Assembly: GCF_002237595.1 (NCBI RefSeq)
Contig: NZ_CP022529.1
Coordinates: 806,001-870,000, forward strand
DNA length: 64,000 nt
DNA from: Labrenzia sp. VG12
Lineage (GTDB): Bacteria > Pseudomonadota > Alphaproteobacteria > Rhizobiales > Stappiaceae
Reading direction: 5' to 3'
Shown here: one piece after another, positions 16,779-26,091 of the stretch
How positions within the stretch are numbered: the first letter of the stretch is position 1
How the letters are laid out: the number at the start of each line of letters is the position of its first letter
Translations under genes and position numbers: made by a program
Notes under the pieces: model-generated
Databases searched by the model: none
What the model was told of the DNA's origin: nothing
Seen by the model: only the letters and a program-made list of their open reading frames with translations

Positions 16779-18578
16779 ATGGGAAAACACGGGCGCGAAC
16801 CAGATCATTATGCGAACCATGCTTCGGCGCGGCGCGAAGGGATTGCTGAGATCGGGAAACCTTTACCGGCTGACAGGAAGCGCCTGAAAAGGGCAGGCCT
16901 GCTTGTCGCGGCATCCGATCTTTTCTGGATTCCACAGGCCGGATTGATCGCCCTTGCGCTTGGAGCCGTTTTTTCCTCATTGCCGGAAGTGTCGAGGCCA
17001 GCCGGTTTTCCTGCAGGTCTGCTTCCTCAGACGATTGTCTTTGCTGCGTGTTTTGCCGGCCTTGCGCTGGTGCGGGCTGGTCTACAGTATCTGGGGGCAC
17101 GTCTTGCAAGACAGGCCGCGCGGGAGCTGCAAAGCAGGACGCGGGCGGAGTTGCTTGCTGTGGCTTCCAAAACGTCACCCGCCGCACCGTTTCCGTCTTC
17201 CGGGGCGTTTGCCGCCCATATCAGCGAACAGGTGGATCTGCTCGGTCCCTACTACCGCAACTACGTGCCGCAGCTTCCGAGACTGAAGATCGTGCCCTTG
17301 GCGATTGTTCTCGTAACGCTCTGGCACAGCTGGCTGGCCGCCCTGATCCTGCTTGTGTGCGGTCCGGTCATTCCGCTCTTCATGGCCTTGATCGGTATGC
17401 GCGCTCAGGCGGCAAGCGCCGGTCAGCAGGAGGAACTGACACGGCTGAGCGGGGTTTTGCTCGACCGTATCAAGGGGCTGGAAACACTGGAACTGTTCGG
17501 GGCCCTGGAGCGGACCCGCAACGATGTCGCCGAGGCAGGGGAGCGCTTCCGGAAGGGCACCATGAGCGTTCTCAAGATCGCCTTTTTGTCGTCCACTGTT
17601 CTGGAACTCTTCTCCGCACTAGGGATCGCCTTTTTGGCGGTCTTTATTGGTTTCACGCTGCTGGGCGATCTCTCCGTCGGCACCTGGGGACAGCCGCTCG
17701 GCTATTCTGCCGGGCTGTTCGTCCTGCTGCTGGCGCCTGAATTTTTCGCCCCGCTCAGAGCATATGCTGCGGCCTACCATGACCGGGCCGCAGGGCTTGC
17801 CGCGCAGGAAAAACTGGCTGGCCTGCTGCAGAGGAATCGCGCCGAGGGGCCTTCCAGGTGCGGCAAGGTAAATCGCAATCCATCGGAGGCACCAGCTGCG
17901 CCTGCCATCCATGTGAAGGATTTGAAGCTGGAGCTGGCCGGAACGCTCGTTTTTGAGAACTTCAATCTCGACATCGCACCCGGGGAGACGGTGTTTCTGA
18001 CAGGGCGCAGCGGAAGCGGCAAAACGAGCCTTCTCGATTGCCTGTTGGGTTTTCATGTGCCCCGGTCAGGGATTGTCCAGATCAACGGGTCTGCACCAAG
18101 CCAACTGGGACGCAGCCTGTTGCAGAACGTGTCTTGGCTGGACCAGGCTCCGCGTCTGTTTCATGGAAGTCTGAAATCGAATCTGCTGATGGGAGCCGTA
18201 GATACCCAATCTGTCACGGATGCGGATCTTTGGCGCGCGTTGCAGCTGGCCGGGGCGAAGGCGCTTGTCGAGCGTTTGCCACAGGGGCTTTCAACGCAAC
18301 TGGGAGAAGACGGCTTCGGTCTTTCCGTCGGAGAAATCAGGCGGGTCGCGCTTGCCCGGGCCGCCATGCGCAAAGACGCCGGACTGTTTCTTGCAGATGA
18401 ACCGACGGCCGCTTTGGACAGGGAAACTGCGGGTCTGGTGATCAGGGGACTTGAGACGCTTGCAGCCGGGCGCACGACCATCATCGCGACGCATGATCCT
18501 GCGGTGCTAGCTTTGCCGGGCCGCGTGGTCGAACTGGAGAAACAGGACGTGCGGGCCGTTGGAGAAGAGGTCTCATGA
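16779..18578 (+). CDS. cydD: Thiol reductant ABC exporter subunit CydD
   Basis: A 599-residue fused membrane/ATPase protein. About six transmembrane helices (residues 40-330) are followed by the nucleotide-binding domain with Walker A TGRSGSGKTS (about residue 407), signature LSVGEIRR and Walker B GLFLADEPTAALD. CydD pairs with CydC to export glutathione and cysteine to the periplasm, which is needed to assemble cytochrome bd. The gene heads cydD-cydC-cydA-cydB-cydX and overlaps cydC by four bases (ATGA). The N-terminal 35 residues are polar and slightly long for the family. Confidence 0.92.
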   Translation: MGKHGREPDHYANHASARREGIAEIGKPLPADRKRLKRAGLLVAASDLFWIPQAGLIALALGAVFSSLPEVSRPAGFPAGLLPQTIVFAACFAGLALVRAGLQYLGARLARQAARELQSRTRAELLAVASKTSPAAPFPSSGAFAAHISEQVDLLGPYYRNYVPQLPRLKIVPLAIVLVTLWHSWLAALILLVCGPVIPLFMALIGMRAQAASAGQQEELTRLSGVLLDRIKGLETLELFGALERTRNDVAEAGERFRKGTMSVLKIAFLSSTVLELFSALGIAFLAVFIGFTLLGDLSVGTWGQPLGYSAGLFVLLLAPEFFAPLRAYAAAYHDRAAGLAAQEKLAGLLQRNRAEGPSRCGKVNRNPSEAPAAPAIHVKDLKLELAGTLVFENFNLDIAPGETVFLTGRSGSGKTSLLDCLLGFHVPRSGIVQINGSAPSQLGRSLLQNVSWLDQAPRLFHGSLKSNLLMGAVDTQSVTDADLWRALQLAGAKALVERLPQGLSTQLGEDGFGLSVGEIRRVALARAAMRKDAGLFLADEPTAALDRETAGLVIRGLETLAAGRTTIIATHDPAVLALPGRVVELEKQDVRAVGEEVS

Positions 18579-20233
18579 CATCTGTTTGGCGGATCATCCG
18601 GTCTCAGTATCAACACGACCGGCTTTCTTTCACGCTCGGCATTCTTGTTTCGCTCGTTCCCGCCGCGGCCGGGCTGCTTCTGCTCGGCGTGTCCGGCTGG
18701 TTCATAACCGCTGCCGCCCTTGCGGGCCTGAGCGGAGCGTTCTTGAACATTTTTGCGCCGAGCGCCATCATTCGTGCCCTGGCCATCATGCGTACCGGTG
18801 GCCGTTATGGTGAACGGCTGCTGACCCACGAGGCAACGTTCAGGTTTCTACTCCAGCTCCGCAACCAGGTGTTCGCCGGATACATCCATACCCGAAGGCG
18901 AGGCGCACGCTCGGCTGTCTCGCTCAACAGGCTGACAGTCGACATTGCCGCTCTGGATCTTGTCTATTTGCGCCTGGTCGTTCCGGGCACGGTTGCCATT
19001 GTCGCAGCGGTTGCGCTTGTTGCCTGGTGGGCGTCCGTTTCGATACCTGTACTGACATGCGGTTTTTTGCTGTTTTGTCTTTGGTCTGCCGTTCTGCTGA
19101 TGCCGGTTTTTCGGCCGGATCTCAATACGGCAAGGCGGGCAGATGCCGCATTGGAGGCCATGCGGCTGAGATCGGCGGATCTTGTGGCCGGACGGCGGGA
19201 TCTGAGCATCTATGGGGGGCTGGACCGTGCCGCCAGCAGCGTGCTGGCTGCCGAAGACCGCCTGCACAAGGCGGAAGACGCAGAAGAAGAGCGCGCCCTG
19301 CGTCTGACGGTCCTGTCCGGGTTGATCGGGCAGCTGTTTCTGGCCGCGTTTTTAATGGTCGCGATCCTTGGCGTGGCACAAGGGGAATTTGGCGTTGCCT
19401 TTGCCGCAGGTCTCGTGCTGGTGGTGATGGCCATGCCCGAGATCGTCAACCTGGTGCTGCCGGGCCTCATTCGGTTACCACGGGTGAATTTGGCTGCAAG
19501 GCGGGTTGGCGGTCTATTTGCCGGTGCGGAGCGACCCGGAGAGGACGGCGCTGAGGCCGGCGGGCAGCCATTGCCTGGACCAGACACGGATGTGCTTTGC
19601 TTTGAAGCTGTTTCGTTCCGCTATCCCGGCGCGCTTCGGGAGGCCGTTGAGGGGCTCAGCTTTCAAGTCAGGCCTGGCGAAGTCATGGCGGTCGCAGGTA
19701 GAAGCGGCTGCGGCAAGAGCACCCTTGTGGCGCTCGCCGCCCGGCTCCTCGACCCCGAGAGTGGAAACATCTTCCTGGATGGTGAGCCCTTGCGCCAGAT
19801 CGCGGAACAGCGGTTGCGGTCCCGGATCACGGTCCTGGGGCAGAAGCCCTCCTTCTTCAACGATACGGTGGCTGCCAATTTGCGCATCGCCGGTGCGGGC
19901 GCGAGCGATGGTGAACTCTGGTCTGCCCTTGAAAAGGCCGCTTTGGCGGACCGGATTGCCGTCGGCCCCGCCGGACTGGAGACAATCCTGGGAGAGGGGG
20001 GGATCGGTTTGTCCGGAGGGGAGCTTCGCCGGCTGGCGTTGGCGCGTGCCTTTTTGACGCGCCCGGGCCTCTTCATTCTTGACGAGATGACGGAGGGGCT
20101 CGACGAGGAGACCGCCTCAGATGTACTTGGCCGTTTCTTTGCCGCCCGCGGGGACGCTGCGGTGCTGATGATTGCCCACAAACAGCGTGAACTGGACAGG
20201 GCCGACCACGTGTTGCATCTGGGCGCCCAATGA
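18575..20233 (+). CDS. cydC: Thiol reductant ABC exporter subunit CydC
   Basis: A 552-residue partner of CydD with the same architecture. Transmembrane helices lie in residues 15-310, with the segments LGVSGWFITAAALAGLSG and RTGGRYGERLLTHEATFR typical of CydC. The ATPase domain has Walker A AGRSGCGKST (about residue 375), signature LSGGELRR and Walker B LFILDEMTEGLDEE. It starts inside the cydD stop codon, so translation is coupled. It ends 284 bases before cydA. Confidence 0.92.
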   Translation: MTSVWRIIRSQYQHDRLSFTLGILVSLVPAAAGLLLLGVSGWFITAAALAGLSGAFLNIFAPSAIIRALAIMRTGGRYGERLLTHEATFRFLLQLRNQVFAGYIHTRRRGARSAVSLNRLTVDIAALDLVYLRLVVPGTVAIVAAVALVAWWASVSIPVLTCGFLLFCLWSAVLLMPVFRPDLNTARRADAALEAMRLRSADLVAGRRDLSIYGGLDRAASSVLAAEDRLHKAEDAEEERALRLTVLSGLIGQLFLAAFLMVAILGVAQGEFGVAFAAGLVLVVMAMPEIVNLVLPGLIRLPRVNLAARRVGGLFAGAERPGEDGAEAGGQPLPGPDTDVLCFEAVSFRYPGALREAVEGLSFQVRPGEVMAVAGRSGCGKSTLVALAARLLDPESGNIFLDGEPLRQIAEQRLRSRITVLGQKPSFFNDTVAANLRIAGAGASDGELWSALEKAALADRIAVGPAGLETILGEGGIGLSGGELRRLALARAFLTRPGLFILDEMTEGLDEETASDVLGRFFAARGDAAVLMIAHKQRELDRADHVLHLGAQ

Positions 20234-20517
20234 ATGAGGCGCCGGACCCGCGTTCGGCAAACCCCTCGTTTTTCAAACAGTTCCTGCTCAGTTTTTCTCG
20301 CCTTAAAGTTGTTGTACTGCAAGTGTCGCATTGACCTTGCCAAGGGGCTGGGTCACCATCGACACATTCGAAGACTCGGTTTAGGTGCCGCCCTTGAAGA
20401 AGGGGCGGCGCAAGGGCTGGCAGCCAAAAGGGACGGTCTTTCGGTTGCCGGTGCAACGGAGCAGGGTCTTCACCAAAGCTTTTTGCTCAGGCTCTCGGCC
20501 TGAAAAGGGGGAATGCG
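20234..20517 (+). other. Gap between cydC and cydA
   Basis: This 284-base gap holds no convincing gene; the one open frame across it has no family-like features. TGACC at 20332-20336 and GGTCA at 20351-20355 form a 5-base inverted repeat with a 14-base spacer, a weak operator candidate. I do not find a canonical FNR box. The gap length suggests that cydA has its own promoter as well as read-through from cydDC. Confidence 0.3.
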
Positions 20518-22125
20518 ATGGAACTCAACGTCGTTGACCTGTCCCGGCTGCAATTTGCCATGACAGCGCTCTACCACTTCCTGTTTGTGCCCTTGACCAT
20601 CGGCCTGTCGATCCTGCTCGCCACCATGGAAACGGTCTATGTGATGACGGGTCGCGAGATCTGGAAGCGCATGGTGAAGTTCTGGGGCACGCTGTTCGGG
20701 ATCAACTTCGTGCTCGGGGTGGCAACAGGCCTGACGATGGAGTTCCAGTTCGGCATGAACTGGGCCTATTTCAGCCAGTATGTAGGCGATGTCTTCGGTG
20801 CGCCGCTGGCGATTGAGGGCCTGATGGCCTTCTTCCTCGAAGCAACCTTTGTCGGTCTGTTCTTCTTCGGCTGGGACAGGTTGTCCAAGCGCCAGCACCT
20901 TGCTGCCACCTGGGCGGTTGCGCTCGGTACCAATTTTTCAGCGCTCTGGATCCTGATAGCCAACGGCTGGATGCAGCACCCGGTCGGAGCGGCATTCAAC
21001 CCGGATACAATGCGCATGGAAGTGACCAGCTTCTTTGACGTCCTGTTCAATCCGGTCGCCCAGGCCAAGTTTGTACACACGGTGTCGGCGGGCTATGTCA
21101 CCGCCGCCATGTTCATGCTCGGTATCTCGGCCTGGTACATGCTGCGCGGCCGCCATATCGCGATTGCCAAACGCTCCATGGCGATAGCATCCGCCTTCGG
21201 CTTTGCCTCCGCGCTGTCCGTCGTCGTGCTCGGCGACGAAAGCGGCTACGAGGCAAATCTGAACCAGAAGATGAAACTCGCGACCATCGAGGCCATGTGG
21301 CACACGGAGCCGGCCCCTGCCGCCTTCAATGTCGTTGCCTGGCCGGACATGGAAAAGCGCGAGAACGTTTTTGCCATTGAAGTGCCATATGTCATGGGCC
21401 TGATCGCGACGCGCTCTCTCGACACCGAGATTCCGGGCATTCATGAACTGGTGGACCGCACCAAGGACCGGATCCGTCAGGGCGCGATCGCGTGGGACGC
21501 GTTGCAGCAGATCCGCGAAGACCCGTCCAAGGCAAGCCAGGAACTGCGCGAGACTTTCATGCAGAACGAGAGTTCTCTTGGATACGCATACCTGTTGCTG
21601 CCCTTTACCGACGACCCGCTGAACGCCACGACGGAGCAGGTGGACGCGGCAGCCTGGTCGACGGTGCCGGAAGTCTGGCCCATGTTTTATGCATTCCGCA
21701 TCATGGTCGCCTGCGGCTTCTTCTTCATCCTGCTGACGGCGATCTTTTTCTACTATTCCTCGTCCGGGCAGCTTGATGTCTTGCGCGAGAAACGCCGCTG
21801 GCTGCTTCATATCGCTGTCTGGGCCATCCCGTTGCCGTGGATTGCCTGCGAAATGGGCTGGTTTGTTGCCGAATACGGCCGGCAACCCTGGATCATCGAG
21901 AGCATGCTGCCGACGGCTGCCGCCGTCTCCAGTCTGAGCGTCACCGAAGTTCTCCTGACGCTGGCCGGCTTCATCGCGCTCTACAGCACGCTTCTGGTGA
22001 TCGAGATCACCTTGATGATCAAGTACATCAAGATCGGACCGGACGATGGCGAGGCCGCGGAAACATTGCCGCCGCCGACCATGCGGCCCGCCGTTCCCAA
22101 TTCAGCCTCGGTTCCTGCGGAGTAA
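20518..22125 (+). CDS. cydA: Cytochrome bd ubiquinol oxidase subunit I CydA
   Basis: A 535-residue integral membrane protein. The haem b595 histidine sits in ALYHFLFVPLT (about H20), the b558 histidine in KFVHTVSAGYVT (about H186), and the quinol-site GRQPW motif is followed by IIESMLPT. The Q loop between the central helices is long, as in the E. coli-type enzyme rather than the short-loop cyanide-insensitive type. CydA oxidises ubiquinol and passes electrons to haem d, reducing O2 with high affinity. Six bases separate it from cydB. Confidence 0.96.
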   Translation: MELNVVDLSRLQFAMTALYHFLFVPLTIGLSILLATMETVYVMTGREIWKRMVKFWGTLFGINFVLGVATGLTMEFQFGMNWAYFSQYVGDVFGAPLAIEGLMAFFLEATFVGLFFFGWDRLSKRQHLAATWAVALGTNFSALWILIANGWMQHPVGAAFNPDTMRMEVTSFFDVLFNPVAQAKFVHTVSAGYVTAAMFMLGISAWYMLRGRHIAIAKRSMAIASAFGFASALSVVVLGDESGYEANLNQKMKLATIEAMWHTEPAPAAFNVVAWPDMEKRENVFAIEVPYVMGLIATRSLDTEIPGIHELVDRTKDRIRQGAIAWDALQQIREDPSKASQELRETFMQNESSLGYAYLLLPFTDDPLNATTEQVDAAAWSTVPEVWPMFYAFRIMVACGFFFILLTAIFFYYSSSGQLDVLREKRRWLLHIAVWAIPLPWIACEMGWFVAEYGRQPWIIESMLPTAAAVSSLSVTEVLLTLAGFIALYSTLLVIEITLMIKYIKIGPDDGEAAETLPPPTMRPAVPNSASVPAE

Positions 22126-22131
22126 GACGTC

Positions 22132-23289
22132 ATGGTTCTTTATGAAATGATCGACTACTCGGTGCTGAAGATGATCTGGTGGCTGCTTCTGGGGGTGCTT
22201 TTGATCGGCTTTGCCGTGATGGACGGGTTCGACATGGGCGTCGGTGCGCTGCTGCCCTTTGTGGCCGACACCGACGTCGAACGCCGCGTGGTCATCAACA
22301 CGATCGGCCCGACCTGGGAAGGCAATCAGGTCTGGTTCATCCTGGGCGGCGGCGCGATCTTCGCTGCCTGGCCGCCGCTTTACGCGATCAGCTTCTCCGG
22401 CTTCTATCTGGCAATGTTCGTGGTGCTGGCCGCCATGATCCTCAGGCCGGTTGCGTTCAAGTATCGCTCCAAGCGGCCGGATCCAGCCTGGCGCAACGCC
22501 TGGGACTGGGCGCTTTTCACAGGTTCCTTCGTGCCTGCACTCGTTTTCGGTGTCGCCGTCGGCAACGTCATGCTTGGCGTTCCCTTCACCCTTGATAACG
22601 ACTTGCGCATGACCTACGAAGGCTCGTTCTTCGCTTTGTTCTCGCCCTATTCGGTGCTTTGCGGACTGCTCTCGGTGTCCATGCTGGTCATGCACGGTTC
22701 CGTCTGGCTGGTGATGCGGGCGAGTGGCGATATCGCCATGCGTGCGCGCCGTTATGGCACCTTTGCCGCCATGTTCGGACTGATGCTCTTCGCGCTCGGT
22801 GGCTACCTCGTTGCCTCCGGCTATGTCGAGGGTTACCGCATCACCTCCGAGATCGATCCCAACATGCAGGCCAATCCGCTTGCCAAGCAGGCCATTTCCG
22901 AAGGTGGGGCCTGGCTCTACAACTACACGGTCCATCCGATCCTCTGGCTGGCTCCGGCGTTTGGTTTTCTGGGCCTGTTCGGAACGCTGGTCCTGTTGCA
23001 GACGCGCCTTGAACTGCTGATCTTTCCGGTCTCGAAAATGGCGCTGTTCGGCATCATCTCGACAGTCGGCGTCTCCATGTTCCCGTTCATTCTGCCATCC
23101 TCCGTTCAGCCGGAGGCAAGCCTGACAGTCTGGGATGCGTCATCCTCTCACAGGACCTTGTTCAACATGCTGGTGGCAACGGTGATTTTCCTGCCGATCG
23201 TGCTCGCTTATACCGCCTGGGTCTACAAGGTCCTTTGGGGCAAGGTGGATGAGGAAACGATTGAGCGCGACAACCATACGGCTTACTGA
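22132..23289 (+). CDS. cydB: Cytochrome bd ubiquinol oxidase subunit II CydB
   Basis: A 385-residue membrane protein with about eight to nine helices. MIWWLLLGVLLIGFAVMDGFDMGVGALLPF near the start and NTIGPTWEGNQVWFILGGGAIFAAWP are diagnostic for CydB. It dimerises with CydA in the inner membrane. It follows cydA by six bases and precedes the small cydX gene by 12 bases, so all three should be made from one message. Confidence 0.96.
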   Translation: MVLYEMIDYSVLKMIWWLLLGVLLIGFAVMDGFDMGVGALLPFVADTDVERRVVINTIGPTWEGNQVWFILGGGAIFAAWPPLYAISFSGFYLAMFVVLAAMILRPVAFKYRSKRPDPAWRNAWDWALFTGSFVPALVFGVAVGNVMLGVPFTLDNDLRMTYEGSFFALFSPYSVLCGLLSVSMLVMHGSVWLVMRASGDIAMRARRYGTFAAMFGLMLFALGGYLVASGYVEGYRITSEIDPNMQANPLAKQAISEGGAWLYNYTVHPILWLAPAFGFLGLFGTLVLLQTRLELLIFPVSKMALFGIISTVGVSMFPFILPSSVQPEASLTVWDASSSHRTLFNMLVATVIFLPIVLAYTAWVYKVLWGKVDEETIERDNHTAY

Positions 23290-23301
23290 GGAGACAGAAG
23301 A

Positions 23302-23418
23302 ATGTGGTATTTTGCCTGGGTCCTCGGAATGCCGCTGGCATGTTGCCTGGCCATCCTGAACGCCATGTGGCTGGAACTGCGCTCGGAGGATGAGCGCCGC
23401 CGGCGCGAAGGACGCTGA
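23302..23418 (+). CDS. cydX: Cytochrome bd small subunit CydX
   Basis: A 38-residue protein: one transmembrane helix (WYFAWVLGMPLACCLAILNA) and a charged tail (LRSEDERRRREGR). The W-Y-F-x-W start and the N-A-x-W-x-E segment match CydX, which stabilises the haems of the CydAB complex. It starts 12 bases after cydB, with AGGAGA in front. Its size makes it easy to miss. Confidence 0.93.
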   Translation: MWYFAWVLGMPLACCLAILNAMWLELRSEDERRRREGR

Positions 23419-23512
23419 TTGGCCTGATCCTTGTTGAACGCTCGGGACAGAGCGTCCGGACATCGATGTGCTTGCTGAAACGCTCAACTTCTTGCCGGAT
23501 GATATCTGTTCT

Positions 23513-23532
23513 CGCCCGTTGGGGCGCGGGCG
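23513..23532. terminator. Weak hairpin between convergent cydX and the ABM membrane gene
   Basis: CGCCCG (23513-23518) and CGGGCG (23527-23532) can form a 6-base GC stem just before the end of the convergent gene at 23537. A second one, ACGCTC (23438-23443) with GAGCGT (23450-23455), lies nearer cydX. Neither has a T-run, so termination is only a suggestion. Confidence 0.3.
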
Positions 23533-23536
23533 TTCG

Positions 23537-24481
23537 CTAGGCGGTCAGCTGACTGAAGACAAGGATGCTGATCGCATATAGACCAAGAACAAGTGTTGTC
23601 CCCAGAACCGTCCGTTTTGTCGAGGCGCCGGTCTCCGGATCCAGCCAGAAACGCAGGGCTCGTGTCGTTATCGGCATGACGGCCCAGGTCAACAGGATCA
23701 CGCTCAGGATGTTTGAAACAAAGATGGAAAGCGGCAGTCCCAGGGACGACATGAGCGGCGAAACGTAGAGCGTCAGCAGCATCACCGTCGGGTAAAGGGC
23801 CAGCAACACCACCATCGCCATCCTGATCTGCGATGGGCCGCCGTCGCGATCACCGGAAGCATTTGCAAACCAGTCTTCAAATCCGCGGCCGATCCGTCTG
23901 ACCTGCACGTTTTCAAAAAACGGTTCCGCCTGTTTCATGAGCCGTTGATGTGTTTCGGACGCGAACCAGTCATCCAGGTTCTGGCTTGAATCGAAGCGAA
24001 AGATGACCACCCACTCGTTTTGCACACCCGGCAGCGGACTGATGAGTTCGGTGGCCTGAAAGCCGGGAAACTTTCTGGCGGCGCTATCGATTTCCTGTTG
24101 CCATTTCTGATAGGCCGCTTCACAGCCCGGTTTCACCTGTTGGGAAATCACGACAGTCACGGGCAGCGAAGAGGGTTTGCTATTGGCGACGACCTGTCTT
24201 GTTACCGGTTTACCGAAGGTCTTGTCGGATGCGGTCAGGGCGGTCTTGAACCTCTCATCATCGAGCAGCGACTTCAGACCGTCGATCGTATCAAAGGTGA
24301 TCACTTGCACCCATTCGTCCTGAACACCGTCAATGGGTGTCTGTAGGTCGACGTCGAGCAACCCCTCATGCTGCCGAGCCAGTACGACAAGCTCCCGGTG
24401 CCAGTCCTTGTAGGCCGGCTCATCAAACGCGCCCTGGGCCCGTGACAGGATGAGAACGCCGGTTTTGGGTGTGTCCTGCAT
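23537..24481 (-). CDS. Double-ABM-domain membrane protein
   Basis: A 314-residue protein with two ABM-like ferredoxin-fold domains in tandem (about residues 5-95 and 105-195). They are built alike: HEGLLDVDLQTPIDGVQDEWVQVITFD and FPGFQATELISPLPGVQNEWVVIFRFD. The C-terminal third (about 215-312) carries three hydrophobic helices anchoring it in the inner membrane with the ABM domains in the cytoplasm. Such proteins are known as a conserved family (COG3224) without a clear reaction. It starts 12 bases after the guanine deaminase gene, so it may act on or sense a related small molecule. Confidence 0.65.
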   Translation of the reverse strand: MQDTPKTGVLILSRAQGAFDEPAYKDWHRELVVLARQHEGLLDVDLQTPIDGVQDEWVQVITFDTIDGLKSLLDDERFKTALTASDKTFGKPVTRQVVANSKPSSLPVTVVISQQVKPGCEAAYQKWQQEIDSAARKFPGFQATELISPLPGVQNEWVVIFRFDSSQNLDDWFASETHQRLMKQAEPFFENVQVRRIGRGFEDWFANASGDRDGGPSQIRMAMVVLLALYPTVMLLTLYVSPLMSSLGLPLSIFVSNILSVILLTWAVMPITTRALRFWLDPETGASTKRTVLGTTLVLGLYAISILVFSQLTA

Positions 24482-24493
24482 GCTCTGTGGACC

Positions 24494-25852
24494 TCAATGA
24501 ACAGGAGTGCCGGTTTTCCGGTAGAGCAACTGTCCGCTCACATAGGTTGCCTCGACCGAGCGTTCGTCACCCAGCATCATCGTGCCGAAGGCATCATGTT
24601 CCATCCGCGCGCACTGGTGTTCTTCGCTGGTCTGATCTTTCCCGAACGGGTTGTTTTGTGCTCGAAAGGCGAGGGCAGGCGTCGGGCTGAGGTCCAGCAC
24701 AACCAGGTCGGCATATTTGCCCGGATCCAGGCTGCCGATTTCATCTTCAAGCATCAGGGACTTGGCGCCGCCGAGCGTCGCCAGGTAGAGCCCCTTGAAG
24801 ACCGACAGCTTTTGCGACTGGAGCGCCGCCACCTTGTAGGCGTCGTTGAGCACTCTCAGGATCGAGAAACAGTCACCGGCCCCCATGTCGGTCCCAAGAC
24901 CGACGAGGACCGGCGTTTCCAGGGACTTCGCCTTGTGGATCATGAAGAGGCCGCTGCCGAGATAGAGGTTGGAAGACGGACAGAAGGAGATTGAGCACTT
25001 GGACGCCGACATGCGTTGAAACGCGTCGTCGCTCAGGTGAATGGCATGTCCGGCCGTGAATTTCGGACCGACGATGCCGGCTCGTTCATAGACGTTCAGA
25101 TAGTCACTTGCTTCGGGAAAGGCTTCAGCGACCTGGGCGATCTCCTTGTGGTTCTCCGACATGTGTGTGTTGACCCACGCAGTCGGGTATTCCCCCTTCA
25201 GCTGACCGCATCGGTCGAGCTGTTCTCTCGTTGAACCAAGCGCGAAACGTGGCGTGATCGCATATTTGTTGCGCCCCTTCATGTGCCAGCGCTCGATCAG
25301 ATCCTTGCTGTTTGCGTAAAAACTGTCCGCAGTGTCGCGATACTCCGCCGGGGCAAGTCCCTCCCGGTCGATCCCAGTCAATCCCGCGATCATGCAGATG
25401 TTGCGCTCGCTGCAGGCTTCGAAAAACGCGTCAACGGATTGCGGAAACGTCGTCGTGAACACCTGCGCCGTGGTCGTGCCATTCATCAGAAGCATGTTCA
25501 GGAAACGGTCCGCCACGGAGCGCGCATATGTTTTGTCCTGGAACTTGAGCTCCGTTGGAAACGTGTATTTCTCAAGCCACTCCAGCAACTGTTCCCCATA
25601 GGCCGCGATCATCTCGGTCTGCGGATAGTGAACGTGCGTGTCGACGAAGCCCGGCATGATCAGTCTGTTGGCATAGTGATGCGTGCTGACGTCGGCGTAT
25701 TTCTCCGCGAGTTCATCGAAACGCCCGAAGTCCGCAATCTTTTCGCCGTCCATTACCAGGAGGCCGTCAGGCAGGTATCGGATTGCTTCTTGTTCGTCCC
25801 TGTAGAAAGGGTCGTGCAAAAAATCCAGAAAAGCGCCTCTGATTGCCTTCAT
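24494..25852 (-). CDS. guaD: Guanine deaminase
   Basis: A 452-residue amidohydrolase converting guanine to xanthine and ammonia. The zinc site shows as VDTHVHYPQTEM (HxH), then HMSENH, AGHAIHL and a GTDMGAG aspartate. The segment GEQLLEWLEKYTFPTE is characteristic of guanine deaminases. The ATG at 25852 is chosen because GGAGG stands before it; an ATG four codons upstream is made from the same bases. A purine-type BMP binding protein is divergent, and the double-ABM membrane protein follows in the same operon. Confidence 0.9.
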   Translation of the reverse strand: MKAIRGAFLDFLHDPFYRDEQEAIRYLPDGLLVMDGEKIADFGRFDELAEKYADVSTHHYANRLIMPGFVDTHVHYPQTEMIAAYGEQLLEWLEKYTFPTELKFQDKTYARSVADRFLNMLLMNGTTTAQVFTTTFPQSVDAFFEACSERNICMIAGLTGIDREGLAPAEYRDTADSFYANSKDLIERWHMKGRNKYAITPRFALGSTREQLDRCGQLKGEYPTAWVNTHMSENHKEIAQVAEAFPEASDYLNVYERAGIVGPKFTAGHAIHLSDDAFQRMSASKCSISFCPSSNLYLGSGLFMIHKAKSLETPVLVGLGTDMGAGDCFSILRVLNDAYKVAALQSQKLSVFKGLYLATLGGAKSLMLEDEIGSLDPGKYADLVVLDLSPTPALAFRAQNNPFGKDQTSEEHQCARMEHDAFGTMMLGDERSVEATYVSGQLLYRKTGTPVH

Positions 25853-26091
25853 TTCCGCCTCCATCGTCCATAGAGGCCACGATATTGAACTAGAAGTATT
25901 GGAAAAGTGTAGAGATTTTCAGATGTTGACGCATATGTTCGAACAAAGGCAAATAATTAACGGTCCTTTGCTGAAATGAAGCGGCAAGGTGCCATCCTGC
26001 CTGTAGTGACAATTGTGAGGTTCTGCAGGTCGCTCTAGGCTGGTGAAACGATGTTGCCGGGAAATGCGGCTTGATTACATGGAAAACGCAA

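Noticed and set aside
20234..20517. FNR box or small gene before cydA
   Set aside because: No TTGAT-N4-ATCAA-type site is present, and the 89-codon frame has no credible start or protein-like features.
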